A stretch of 64,000 nucleotides of DNA from Phycisphaeraceae bacterium (GTDB lineage Bacteria; Planctomycetota; Phycisphaerae; Phycisphaerales; Phycisphaeraceae), in the NCBI GenBank assembly GCA_028284155.1, contig JANQSF010000108.1, positions 62,001 through 126,000 of the forward strand. Reading direction: 5' to 3'. The notes beneath the pieces are model-generated. The model worked only from the letters and a program-made list of their open reading frames with translations. It did not search any database and had not been told where the DNA came from. Below are positions 1 to 7,997 of this stretch, piece by piece. The stretch's first letter is position 1; every line of letters begins with the position of its first letter. A program made the position numbers and the translations under genes.

Positions 1-1
1 C

Positions 2-559
2 CGTGGTGGGTTGGAAACGATGATCAGCGATGCCGGGCTGATCCCGACCAAGACGGACGAGCGTGCCAAGCTCATGCACGCCATCGCGCAGGAGTTGGAG
101 ACGACGTTTGAAACCTACGACAGTGTCGTACGAGCCCGCGTTCACGTCGTGATACCGGACGGCAACATTTCCCTGACCGCCGACCCCGAAAAGCAGCCCA
201 AACCATCCGCGACCGTGCTGATCAAGCATCGGGTATCCGCGACGGTGGCGGACGGTGATCCGACCAACGTCGATCAGAAGCCACCCATGACAGAAGAGGA
301 CGTCCAGCAGATCGTGGCCGCCAGTGTCGAAGGTCTGAACTCGACGGACGTCTTTGTCACGTTTACGCCCACTGAGGTGACGGCCACCGCGGACGCATCA
401 TCGACGACGGCGGCGGAGGGCGGCGGTCCGCAGAACAAGTCGCTTCTCTATCAGTTGTATGCGGCGGTGGTCGCGCTCGGCGCGCTTAGCGTGTTCCTCA
501 TTGTCAAGCTGGTCAAGAAACCCAGCCCGACGCGTGCAACGCCCGCCCCGGCTGCGTGA
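2..559 (+). CDS. sctJ: T3SS inner-membrane ring protein SctJ (YscJ/HrcJ/EscJ family), 5'-truncated by window edge
   Basis: This is the C-terminal part of the type III secretion inner-membrane ring lipoprotein; the reading frame is open to the window edge, so the lipoprotein signal and first ring-building motif lie outside. Visible are the family segment around DERAKLMHAIAQELETT, the following VRARVHVVIPD strand, and a second ring-building region with EEDVQQIVAASVEGL. An Ala/Ser linker and one transmembrane helix (LYAAVVALGALSVFLIV) follow near the C-terminus, ending in a short basic tail. It is followed by the sctK-position gene, sctL and sctN on the same strand, the usual order in injectisome operons. 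The TTG at 11 is probably internal rather than the true start. Confidence 0.9.
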   Translation, partial: RGGLETMISDAGLIPTKTDERAKLMHAIAQELETTFETYDSVVRARVHVVIPDGNISLTADPEKQPKPSATVLIKHRVSATVADGDPTNVDQKPPMTEEDVQQIVAASVEGLNSTDVFVTFTPTEVTATADASSTTAAEGGGPQNKSLLYQLYAAVVALGALSVFLIVKLVKKPSPTRATPAPAA

Positions 560-595
560 TAACCTTCATCGACGTAAGCACCTGTTTGCACGCGA

Positions 596-1399
596 TTGCT
601 GTCCCGGAGTTCAGACCACTTGTCCGTTGCGCCGCTGGATCCCGAAGATCGCCGACGGGCCGCGCTCCATTGCCTGCTGTGCGAGCAGCCCGGTGTGTTA
701 GCGCGGCACCCTTTACTTGACACCGCTCAGGTGCGGGAGGCCGGTGACATCGATCTTCGCAGCCTCTTGATTGACGAATTGCCGCTGGAAGAAAGGCGAG
801 CACGCGTCACGCCAAGCGTCGCAGCCTCGGACAGCAACATTGGCTACTACTTGCGACGTCGTGAGGTCGCGCTTCGCGACGAATGGCGGGTTCTGCTTGG
901 CACACTGCCCGACTTCTGGCGGGTGTTGATCGAGCTTTCACCCAACCTGGTGGACGAGTTCATTCACCTGCTCGGTGTGGAGATGGTCGCGCGTATGGCG
1001 GCGGGGAAGAGCAAGGCGATGATTAATGATCTGTTGATGCCGCTGGATCGACCACTGGCAGAACAGGTGCTCACGCGTACTCAGGCGGTCGATCCCGACT
1101 CGATGCCGCTGAGCGTGACGTCCGCATGGGAGAAGTTGTATCGCCATGGCGCTAAGCGCCGTATTGGCCAACGGTTGATCCGCTGGATTTGCCTGGCTCT
1201 GCTGAGTGACCTGATCCACCAGCGTCTGACCGCCACACGACGGTCCATGGCCGCGAGGCACAGCCGATCCAACGTGCTGTCAATCCTCAAACAACCCAGC
1301 CGCCCAATCGTTCCGGCTCAACACGCCGGCGATGTCGAGGCGGTGGCATTGCAGTTGCTCGGCAGTTTGACACCCATCAACGATGCGCCGGCGTCCTGA
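596..1399 (+). CDS. Putative T3SS cytoplasmic sorting-platform protein in the SctK position
   Basis: A protein of about 267 aa, predicted soluble, with no signal peptide or membrane helix. It lies between sctJ and sctL, where SctK (YscK/HrpD-type adaptor joining the cytoplasmic ring to SctQ/SctL) is usually encoded. Sequence similarity is not recognisable by eye, so the assignment rests on position, size and the mostly helical, Leu- and Arg-rich composition (for example LPDFWRVLIELSPNLVDEF). The frame is open only after the stop at 575-577. The start is uncertain: TTG at 596 or TTG at 623, as no ATG occurs near the 5' end. It ends 35 bases before sctL. Confidence 0.5.
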   Translation: MLSRSSDHLSVAPLDPEDRRRAALHCLLCEQPGVLARHPLLDTAQVREAGDIDLRSLLIDELPLEERRARVTPSVAASDSNIGYYLRRREVALRDEWRVLLGTLPDFWRVLIELSPNLVDEFIHLLGVEMVARMAAGKSKAMINDLLMPLDRPLAEQVLTRTQAVDPDSMPLSVTSAWEKLYRHGAKRRIGQRLIRWICLALLSDLIHQRLTATRRSMAARHSRSNVLSILKQPSRPIVPAQHAGDVEAVALQLLGSLTPINDAPAS

Positions 1400-1434
1400 A
1401 TCCCACGACACACCCAACTGACATTGAGCTATTC

Positions 1435-2193
1435 ATGTCGTCTGACGAGACCCATTCAGAATCTGATCCGCAAGCGGAGGCCGAGGCATCGGCCCAACCG
1501 TTGACCACGCCCGCCGACGCGGACGAGGCTGCCGACCTGCCCAAGGCGCGTGTCGTCAAGGCCGAGGTGGCGCAGACGGAGCCTTACTACCCTGTTGCGC
1601 GGTTGATCAAGGGCGCCGTTCTGGAGGCGGAAGACTATCGCGCCGAAGCACGTCAGTTACTGGAGTCCGCCAAGGCGGAGGCAGAGCGCATCGTTCACGA
1701 GGCCAAGGAGCAGGCCCAACAGGAACTGACGGACGCCCGCCAGCGCGGATTCGACGAAGGGCACGGGCAGTTCAGCCGACTGATCGACCGACTGTCAACA
1801 CAGACCGAACAGATGGCGGACCGGTTCGGGGCCGAGGTCACCGAGGCCGCCTTCCGCGTCGCCCGCGAGATTCTGGCCGTCGAACTCGAACAGAATCCCC
1901 AAAGCATCATTCAGGTCATTAACACCGGTTTGCACGACCTCCGCTCCCGCCTGCCAAAGCGCGTCACGGTTCACTTGCATCCCGAAGACTTCGATCTGGT
2001 CGCGTCGCACAAGTCCGAGTTTGCCGGCATCATGCCCGACGGCGCCCAATTTGGATTCGTCAAGGACACCAACGTCCGCCGTCATGACGTTCTGATCGAA
2101 ACGGAAATGGGGCACTACGACTTCAGTGTGGAGAGCCAGTTGGCCGAGTTACGGCGTGTCATCCGTCAGCGCCCTGAATCCGGTACAATGTAA
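1435..2193 (+). CDS. sctL: T3SS stator/ATPase regulator SctL (FliH/YscL family)
   Basis: SctL is the cytoplasmic peripheral stalk that binds and regulates the export ATPase SctN and links it to SctQ. The 252-aa protein has an acidic Ala-rich N-terminus, then a long charged coiled coil (about residues 60-125, EARQLLESAKAEAERIVHEA), as in FliH/V-ATPase E subunits. A globular C-terminal domain follows, with the family-typical VHLHPEDFD and an acidic/aromatic end with a DVLIETEMG strand. The ATG at 1435 follows a 35-base gap after the upstream gene. Its TAA is 2 bases before the sctN ATG, implying translational coupling with the ATPase. Confidence 0.88.
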   Translation: MSSDETHSESDPQAEAEASAQPLTTPADADEAADLPKARVVKAEVAQTEPYYPVARLIKGAVLEAEDYRAEARQLLESAKAEAERIVHEAKEQAQQELTDARQRGFDEGHGQFSRLIDRLSTQTEQMADRFGAEVTEAAFRVAREILAVELEQNPQSIIQVINTGLHDLRSRLPKRVTVHLHPEDFDLVASHKSEFAGIMPDGAQFGFVKDTNVRRHDVLIETEMGHYDFSVESQLAELRRVIRQRPESGTM

Positions 2194-2195
2194 CC

Positions 2196-3557
2196 ATGAG
2201 CGTTGAGCCGACCTTCACGTCCATAAGAGACTCAATTGATCAGGCGCTGGAGGGTCAGACGCACCGCAAGCGCGGCGCGCAGTGGGGGCATGTGACCGCG
2301 GTGACCGGGCCGATGGTGCGCGCGGCCGTGCCGGACATCCGGATCGGTGAATTCTGTCAGATCGAACGGCCCGGCCAACCACCGTTGGACGCGGAGGTGA
2401 TCGGTTTCGACCATGAGGGCGCGTTGCTGATGCCGTTGGGGCCGCTCACCGGGGTCCTTGTAAAAACGAAAGTCTGGTCCGCCGGAACACAGTTTCTCGT
2501 GCCGACCGGCGCCCAAGTGCGCGGGCGTGTGCTCGACGCCATCGGGCGTCCCATGGACGGCGGCCCGGAGCTGACGCCGGATTGGCCTCTCATGGCCGAG
2601 TCGCCGGCCCCGCTCAATCGCAAGGTCATCCGCCAGTCGTTATCGACCGGTGTCAAGGCGATCGACGCCACGCTCACCGTCGGGCTTGGCCAGCGGGTCG
2701 GCATCTTTGCCGGCGCCGGCGTCGGCAAGAGCACGCTGTTGAGCATGATCGCGCGCGGCGTCGAGGCCGATACGGTCGTGTTGGCCCTGATCGGTGAGCG
2801 CGGCCGCGAGGTGCGCCAGTTCATCGAAGACGACCTCGGCGAGGACGGACTGGGGCGATCAACGGTGGTGGTTTCAACCAGCGATCAGCCACCGATGCTC
2901 CGTCTCAAGGCCGCCTACACGGCGACCGCGATCGCCGAGGCCGCCCGGGCGCGCGGCGAGCGCGTCCTCCTGATGATGGACTCCGTCACGCGCTTCGCTC
3001 GCTCGCTTCGTGAGATCGGATTGGCGGCCGGCGAGCCGCCCGGCAGACAAGGGTACCCCGCCTCGGTCTTCGCCACGCTGCCCACGCTGTTCGAACGCGC
3101 CGGCAACGACGACAAGGGATCGATCACCGCCTTCTATACCGTGCTGGTCGCGGGAAACGACTTCACCGAACCGGTCTGCGACGAGTCGATCAGTCTGCTG
3201 GACGGACACATCGTGCTCAGCGCGAAACTCGGCTCACGCGGTCAGTTCCCGGCGATCGACCTGGCGGGGATTGAGAGTGACAGGCCGAGTGTCAGCCGCG
3301 TGATGAACAACGTCGTGCCGAAGGAACACGTCGTGGCCGCGTCGCGCGTCCGCAAAGTGCTCAAGTCATACGAAGAGAACTATGACAAGATCACCTGCGG
3401 TGTGTACGACATGGGCTCAGATCCGCGCGTCGACTACGCCATCCAGCACGTCGACACGGTCAACACGTTCCTGCGGCAATCGACCGACCGGCTTCAGCCT
3501 CTTCAACAGACGCAGCAAGAGTTAGCGAACCTGTTGCCAGCCGGGCCCGATGAGTAG
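2196..3557 (+). CDS. sctN: T3SS export ATPase SctN (YscN/FliI family)
   Basis: The 453-aa hexameric ATPase energises chaperone release and substrate unfolding at the base of the export apparatus. Order of parts: N-terminal beta-barrel (about 30-110), then the RecA-like core with Walker A GAGVGKST (173-180, Lys178), the family-specific LIGERGREVR segment after it, Walker B ending LLMMD (Asp262), and the C-terminal helical substrate-binding domain. Length matches the family. It begins 2 bases after the sctL stop. The next gene, sctO, encodes its probable stalk. The REVR and RQGYPAS motifs are as in FliI/SctN; whether it is flagellar or injectisome type is decided here by the neighbouring sctJ/sctI/sctL set. 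Confidence 0.96.
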   Translation: MSVEPTFTSIRDSIDQALEGQTHRKRGAQWGHVTAVTGPMVRAAVPDIRIGEFCQIERPGQPPLDAEVIGFDHEGALLMPLGPLTGVLVKTKVWSAGTQFLVPTGAQVRGRVLDAIGRPMDGGPELTPDWPLMAESPAPLNRKVIRQSLSTGVKAIDATLTVGLGQRVGIFAGAGVGKSTLLSMIARGVEADTVVLALIGERGREVRQFIEDDLGEDGLGRSTVVVSTSDQPPMLRLKAAYTATAIAEAARARGERVLLMMDSVTRFARSLREIGLAAGEPPGRQGYPASVFATLPTLFERAGNDDKGSITAFYTVLVAGNDFTEPVCDESISLLDGHIVLSAKLGSRGQFPAIDLAGIESDRPSVSRVMNNVVPKEHVVAASRVRKVLKSYEENYDKITCGVYDMGSDPRVDYAIQHVDTVNTFLRQSTDRLQPLQQTQQELANLLPAGPDE

Positions 3558-3617
3558 CTACGTTCCCCGTGCGGCGGCTAGTCACCCGTTTCGAATCTCT
3601 TCCAGAGCGCAAGCGGC

Positions 3618-4109
3618 ATGGGCAAGAAGAAGTTCAAGTTCCAGTTGCAACCCGCGCTTGACAAGGCCGTCGCCGAGCAGGAGAAGGCGGAGGCCGCATT
3701 GCGCGACGCGCGGCGGCAACATCAGGAAGCGGAGGCCAAACTAACTTCGTTGCAGGCGACTCTGGATCAGACACGCCAGCAGATCCGGCAAGAACACGAC
3801 AGGCTCGTTCAACCTGCCGCCGGCCCGCAATCCGGTCTCGAGCTGATGCAGCGCGACGAGTTCATCAAGGCCCTGGGCATTAAGTCCGAAAACCAACGGC
3901 AGGCGGTCGAGCAGCAGCGCACCGAGGTCGTCTGGTGCCAGCAGCGCGTCGATCGCAGCCAGGAAAACGTGAAGCAGGCGATGATGCAGGTACGCGCCAT
4001 GGAGCGGTTGCGCGACAAAGCGCTGGAAGACCACCGCAAGGCCGAGGAACGCGCCCTGCAAGAGGACATCGACGAGGCCGGGATGCAGGGCTACATGCGC
4101 CGACAGTGA
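3618..4109 (+). CDS. sctO: T3SS stalk protein SctO (FliJ/YscO-like coiled coil)
   Basis: A 163-aa protein predicted to be almost entirely a two-helix antiparallel coiled coil (FQLQPALDKAVAEQEKAEAA onward, with heptad spacing to the C-terminus). This matches the size and fold of FliJ/YscO, the central stalk that inserts into the SctN hexamer and helps it engage SctV. Primary sequence in this family is poorly conserved, so the call rests on the coiled-coil pattern, length and position directly after sctN. It is the last gene of the plus-strand arm, and its stop lies 30 bases from the end of convergent sctU. Confidence 0.75.
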   Translation: MGKKKFKFQLQPALDKAVAEQEKAEAALRDARRQHQEAEAKLTSLQATLDQTRQQIRQEHDRLVQPAAGPQSGLELMQRDEFIKALGIKSENQRQAVEQQRTEVVWCQQRVDRSQENVKQAMMQVRAMERLRDKALEDHRKAEERALQEDIDEAGMQGYMRRQ

Positions 4110-4113
4110 AGCC

Positions 4114-4141
4114 GATGGCGTGCCAGCGCACACCCGCCATC
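4114..4141. terminator. Possible bidirectional transcription terminator hairpin between convergent sctO and sctU
   Basis: Perfect 7-bp inverted repeat GATGGCG (4114-4120) / CGCCATC (4135-4141) with a 14-base loop, placed exactly in the 30-base gap between the convergent ends of the two T3SS arms. There is no T-tract, so it is not a canonical intrinsic terminator, and the right arm overlaps the sctU stop codon. The role is inferred from position. Confidence 0.35.
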
Positions 4142-5255
4142 AGTCCGCCTGTTCCGCCTCGGCCGACTCCGGCTCCTGCAGCCACTTCGGCGTCTGTCCC
4201 TGCGCGGTCGCGACGATCTCGACCCACTTAAGCAATTCGGCCACCGCGTCGTAGAGATCCTCCGGCACTTCGGTGTCGAGTTCCAATTCATTGAGCGCAC
4301 GCGCCAGTCCGACGTCACGCACGATCGGTACGTCGTGATCCTTCGCCACCTGCTTGATCTGCTGGGCGATGTATCCATTGCCCTTGGCGATCAGACGCGG
4401 CGACGCTTCCTCGACGGGGTCGTAGCGCAGGGCGCACGCGATGTGGGTTGGGTTGGTCACGACGACGTCTGCCTTGGAGGTTGAGAGGACCATCGCGTCC
4501 CGCAGGATCTCCTGGTGCAGCCGCTTGCGTGCCGACTTGTTTTGCGGGTCGCCTTCCTGTTCCTTGTATTCCTGTTTGACCTGCTCCTTGGTCATCCGCA
4601 TGTTCTTGGCGTACTGCCAACGCTGGTAGAAAAGGTCCAGCACGGCAATCAACGCAAAGAACATGACGATGTATGCCACGCACCGCCCGGTGATGCGCAC
4701 CGCCTGGGCCACAATGACTTCAAGCGAGAGATTGCCGAGCATCAGGATCGTTCGGATCTCGCCCTCGACCACCGTCCAGACGATGATGCCGATGATCGTC
4801 AATTTTGCGATGCCCTTGAGCAACTCGACATAGGTCGAGAGGCTGAAGAACATTTTTTTCAGGCCGTTCAATACATTGAACTTGTTGAGGCTGGGCTTCA
4901 GCGGCTCCAGTGTGACCAACGCACCGATCTGCAGGAACGGCACGAGGATGCCGATCGCCGCCAAGGCGACAATCAACGGCAGGATGAGGCCGCTCGCCTC
5001 AGCGACCGCGTCCGCCAGGCCGGTCAGCAGCAGGCCGGCGTTGAGTTCGGCCTCCGTGGCAACGCGGAACGTCCTTTTCGCCATGGCGCTGAAGACCTCG
5101 CCGATGTCTGACAGCCGCCAGGCAATCGTGCCGAATGCCACGGCCAGCAGCGCTGCGGCGGTCAGCTCAGTCGACTTGGCCACCTCGCCGCGCTCGCGCG
5201 CTTTGCGGAGCTGTTGCGGTGTGGCTTGTTCGGTCTTTTCGCCGCTGCCAGCCAT
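4140..5255 (-). CDS. sctU: T3SS export-apparatus switch protein SctU (FlhB/YscU family)
   Basis: SctU wraps around the export gate and switches substrate class by self-cleavage. The 371-aa protein starts with the family N-terminus (EKTEQATPQQLRKARERGEV), then four hydrophobic segments (about 32-50, 80-110, 140-170, 190-212) and a cytoplasmic domain. That domain carries the autocleavage motif NPTH at 268-271, after the charged linker KEQVKQEYKEQEGDP. All expected landmarks are intact, so cleavage between Asn268 and Pro269 is expected from family knowledge. It is the last gene of the minus-strand sctRSTU block, 49 bases after sctT. Confidence 0.96.
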   Translation of the reverse strand: MAGSGEKTEQATPQQLRKARERGEVAKSTELTAAALLAVAFGTIAWRLSDIGEVFSAMAKRTFRVATEAELNAGLLLTGLADAVAEASGLILPLIVALAAIGILVPFLQIGALVTLEPLKPSLNKFNVLNGLKKMFFSLSTYVELLKGIAKLTIIGIIVWTVVEGEIRTILMLGNLSLEVIVAQAVRITGRCVAYIVMFFALIAVLDLFYQRWQYAKNMRMTKEQVKQEYKEQEGDPQNKSARKRLHQEILRDAMVLSTSKADVVVTNPTHIACALRYDPVEEASPRLIAKGNGYIAQQIKQVAKDHDVPIVRDVGLARALNELELDTEVPEDLYDAVAELLKWVEIVATAQGQTPKWLQEPESAEAEQAD

Positions 5256-5304
5256 GGCCCGTCTGTCCCTTCGTTATCGCCGTTGGTCACGTGTTGTTGC
5301 AAGG

Positions 5305-6111
5305 CTAGGGCAGAATAGTCCATTGCCTGATCGAACGCAGGAATTCACCGAAGTGCTCGTAGAACAACGCGAACGTGACGCCAAGACTCAGGAAAACCAT
5401 GAACAGCCCCAGCGTCGATTTGACCGTCAGTCCCAGGAAGTACACCTGCACCTGAGGGGCCACGCGATTGAGCAGTCCCAGCACGATGTCAAGGAGCACG
5501 AGCACGATCAACGCCGGCGCCGCCAACCGGATGGCTGTGACAAACAGCTCACCGGACAGCGCCAGAATCTGCAGCGCCGCTTGCTCGCCGACCAGCCGCG
5601 CCGGCAACGGCTCGTAGACCGGCATGGCGACGAGACTGTCCGCCAACGCGTTGATCACCACGTGCAGACCGCCGATCGACAGGAACAGGACGATCGCGAC
5701 GTGTAGAAAGAATGTCCCGAGGATCGACTGCTGCTGCTGCGTTGCCGGGTCGAACACATTGGCGATCGTCGCGCCGCGCGCGACATCGATCACCGCGCCG
5801 AACGCGGAAAACGTGTGATACATGATCAAGACCATGGTCGACAGCGTCAGACCGATCAGCAATTCCTTGGCCGCCAGCGCCCAGTACCCGATGCCAACCG
5901 GTGGAGCGGCCAGGGCCTGTGGGATGACCGCCGGTGTCAGGACCATGATCAGAAACAGTGTCAGCCCGACGCGCATCCGCCGGGGCAACAGGTTGCCGCC
6001 GACGATCGGGGTGAGCAGCACGACGGGCAACACGCGCGGAATCAGCAACGCCGCCGCGCCGGCAATGGCGCGTGCCTGCGGATTCTCATAGAAGCGGATC
6101 AGGTCTTCCAT
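5305..6111 (-). CDS. sctT: T3SS export-gate protein SctT (FliR/YscT family)
   Basis: A 268-aa polytopic inner-membrane protein with about six hydrophobic helices, matching the length of SctT/FliR. Typical features include LPRRMRVGLTLFLIMVLTP near residues 45-60 and the PALIVLVLLDIVLGLLNRVAPQVQVYFLG segment around 185-215, characteristic of FliR-type proteins (NRxAPQ). With SctR and SctS it forms the helical export gate above SctV. It is encoded between sctS (26 bases upstream) and sctU (49 bases downstream) in the conserved RSTU order. Confidence 0.94.
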   Translation of the reverse strand: MEDLIRFYENPQARAIAGAAALLIPRVLPVVLLTPIVGGNLLPRRMRVGLTLFLIMVLTPAVIPQALAAPPVGIGYWALAAKELLIGLTLSTMVLIMYHTFSAFGAVIDVARGATIANVFDPATQQQQSILGTFFLHVAIVLFLSIGGLHVVINALADSLVAMPVYEPLPARLVGEQAALQILALSGELFVTAIRLAAPALIVLVLLDIVLGLLNRVAPQVQVYFLGLTVKSTLGLFMVFLSLGVTFALFYEHFGEFLRSIRQWTILP

Positions 6112-6137
6112 CGCCCACCCATGTCAGCCGTAGCGCT

Positions 6138-6407
6138 TCAGCTCCCGATGCGGCTGATGTTCTCGAACAAGGCCGCCGCAAACTGGACTAGCTGTCGAAG
6201 AATCCACATGCCGAACAGACCCAGCGCCAGAAAGACCGTGGCGATCTTCGGGACGACCGTCAACGTCTGCTCCTGGAGTTGCGTCGCCGCCTGAAACAGG
6301 CTGACAATCAGGCCGACGATCATCGCCGCAAGCACGGGGATCGCGCTGACCACCAGCGTCAGCAGCAGACCCTCACGACAGATTCGAATGACGGTGTCCG
6401 CGTCCAT
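6138..6407 (-). CDS. sctS: T3SS export-gate protein SctS (FliQ/YscS family)
   Basis: An 89-aa protein with two transmembrane helices (about residues 14-38 and 52-78), the exact size and topology of FliQ/SctS. Recognisable family positions are the SLFQAATQLQEQTLTVVPKI loop between the helices (the conserved QE.TL..VPK pattern). Four copies are expected in the SctR5S4T1 export gate. It sits between sctR (19 bases upstream) and sctT (26 bases downstream). Confidence 0.94.
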   Translation of the reverse strand: MDADTVIRICREGLLLTLVVSAIPVLAAMIVGLIVSLFQAATQLQEQTLTVVPKIATVFLALGLFGMWILRQLVQFAAALFENISRIGS

Positions 6408-6426
6408 GTCAGCCTAGTCCGCTTAG

Positions 6427-7236
6427 CTACGTGTATCCAAGCACCACACCTTGAATGATCAGTGTCCAGCCGTCGATCAAGACAAACAGCAACAACTTGA
6501 ACGGCAAAGAAATCGTCACGGGCGACAGCATGTGCATCCCCATCGCCAAAAGAATGTTGCTCACCGCCAGGTCGATCACGAGAAACGGGATGAAGATCAT
6601 GAACCCGATCTGAAACGCCTCCACAAGCTCCGTAAGCATGAACGCCGGCGCCAAGACCACGAGGTCGTAAACAAGGGCTTCGATATTCGGGTTGTCGCCG
6701 AACAGTTCGCCGGCCGCCTCGTCGATCGGCGGCACGTCGTTGCCGCGGCTGAGTTTGACCTGCAACTGTTCAAACAGCGCGATGTTTTCGGGGCTGGCGT
6801 GTTGTGTCAAGAACTTGCGGATGGGCGCTTCCACGGAAGCCAGCATGTCGGCAACCTTTTGATTGCTCTGTTCGTAAGCCTTGCGCGCCGCCTCGCGTTC
6901 GTTTTCGGGAAGCGCCGCGATCTCCGCCTCATGCTCGGCCTGCAATGCCTTGTACCGGCTGAACGCGTCGATCGCCACGGGTGACATGATGTGCAACGTG
7001 AGAATCAGCGCGATCCCCGTGATCACGGAATTGGGCGGGATCTGCGGCGTGCCGATCGCCTGCCGCATGATGCCGCCGATGATGACGAGCTTGGCGAACG
7101 ATGTGATGAGCGTAAACAGGAACGGGGCCAACGCCATGGCCGCCAGCAGGGCGATCCAAAATCCGATGTTCTCCGAGGAGCCGCCACCCGCGGCGTCCGC
7201 CTGCGCCAGCACGGAAAGACCGTGACTCGTCAACAT
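6427..7236 (-). CDS. sctR: T3SS export-gate protein SctR (FliP/YscR family), with an enlarged central loop
   Basis: This is the 269-aa core subunit of the export gate. N-terminal hydrophobic helices carry the family pattern FTLITSFAKLVIIGGIMRQAIG with PPN soon after. A C-terminal pair contains FLVIDLAVSNILLAMGMHML and PVTISLPFKLLLFVLIDGW, which match FliP/SctR closely. The central periplasmic loop (about 85-170) is longer and more charged than in typical 215-250-aa members (AALPENEREAARKAYEQSNQ). A strong ribosome-binding sequence (GGAGGGGG) lies 10 bases before the ATG, inside the end of the upstream FliO-like gene, whose stop is 3 bases away. The N-terminus has a short Gly/Ser-rich leader. 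Confidence 0.95.
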   Translation of the reverse strand: MLTSHGLSVLAQADAAGGGSSENIGFWIALLAAMALAPFLFTLITSFAKLVIIGGIMRQAIGTPQIPPNSVITGIALILTLHIMSPVAIDAFSRYKALQAEHEAEIAALPENEREAARKAYEQSNQKVADMLASVEAPIRKFLTQHASPENIALFEQLQVKLSRGNDVPPIDEAAGELFGDNPNIEALVYDLVVLAPAFMLTELVEAFQIGFMIFIPFLVIDLAVSNILLAMGMHMLSPVTISLPFKLLLFVLIDGWTLIIQGVVLGYT

Positions 7237-7239
7237 GCG

Positions 7240-7941
7240 TCAGCCCCCCTCCGAAGCACGGTTGGGCACGGCGCTTTTATCGCGAAGGACACTGGCAAAG
7301 GCCTGGGCACCCAACGTTGGCTGATGCCCGTGTTCGATGTCAGACCGCGACGCATCCGATGCCCCCTCACCTCCCGGAGCGTCGGCCGTCATGCTGCTTA
7401 GGTCGTCATCTTCCCCTTCTAGCCCCGTCGCCAACGTCTGTAGCCCCTGCTCACTGCTGCTGATCAGCAGCATTCTTCCCTCGACGCGGATCAGGTACAC
7501 CCGCCGCCGCGGCTCGATCTGCAGGCTGTCCACGACGGTGATCCTGCCCTTGCTCCGTAGTGCCGATGAGCGCATTAACCAGCGGGGCAACAACTTCGCA
7601 AGCACAAGCAACCCGATCAGAATCGACGCAAGGACGACGACCATGCGCACCAAGGCCTCGCCAAAATTCGGCACGCCCGCCAGTGGATCCTTTTGCCTGT
7701 TCAGCCCCGAGGCATCACCAGCTTTTTCAACTGACCCGTCGTTTACTTTGCCGCCGGACGGGATGACACCGTCCGAATTGTCCGAGTCATTTGTGGGCTG
7801 TTTGGGCTCTGATTCGTTCGGCACTGCGTCGGTCGGCTGAAACGCGGACGCGACTTGAACGAATCCCGATGCCGCCAGGAGGCAGCCGACGATCAGCGCA
7901 AGCGCAGTCCAATTGGGTTGTGCGGCGGGGCGGGGAATCAA
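7240..7941 (-). CDS. FliO/SctR-associated biogenesis protein (FliO family)
   Basis: A 233-aa protein with an N-terminal signal-like hydrophobic segment (about 10-33), a low-complexity acidic periplasmic stretch, a transmembrane helix (about 95-117, VRMVVVLASILIGLLVLAKLLP) and a cytoplasmic beta-rich domain. That domain carries the FliO pattern KGRITVVDSLQIEPRRRVYLIRVEGRMLLI. In flagella FliO is a transient scaffold for FliP (SctR homologue) assembly; injectisomes normally lack it. It lies immediately upstream of sctR (3-base gap), the same position as fliO before fliP. Function as an SctR assembly factor is inferred from family and position. Confidence 0.8.
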   Translation of the reverse strand: MIPRPAAQPNWTALALIVGCLLAASGFVQVASAFQPTDAVPNESEPKQPTNDSDNSDGVIPSGGKVNDGSVEKAGDASGLNRQKDPLAGVPNFGEALVRMVVVLASILIGLLVLAKLLPRWLMRSSALRSKGRITVVDSLQIEPRRRVYLIRVEGRMLLISSSEQGLQTLATGLEGEDDDLSSMTADAPGGEGASDASRSDIEHGHQPTLGAQAFASVLRDKSAVPNRASEGG

Positions 7942-7997
7942 TCTTGAACTCCACGGCCTGACGACGGTCGCAATCCGTCGTGCGACGGACGAGCGGG

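Noticed and set aside
4876-5706. 276-codon plus-strand open frame opposite sctU/sctT
   Set aside because: Antisense shadow; the minus frames encode clear export-gate proteins.
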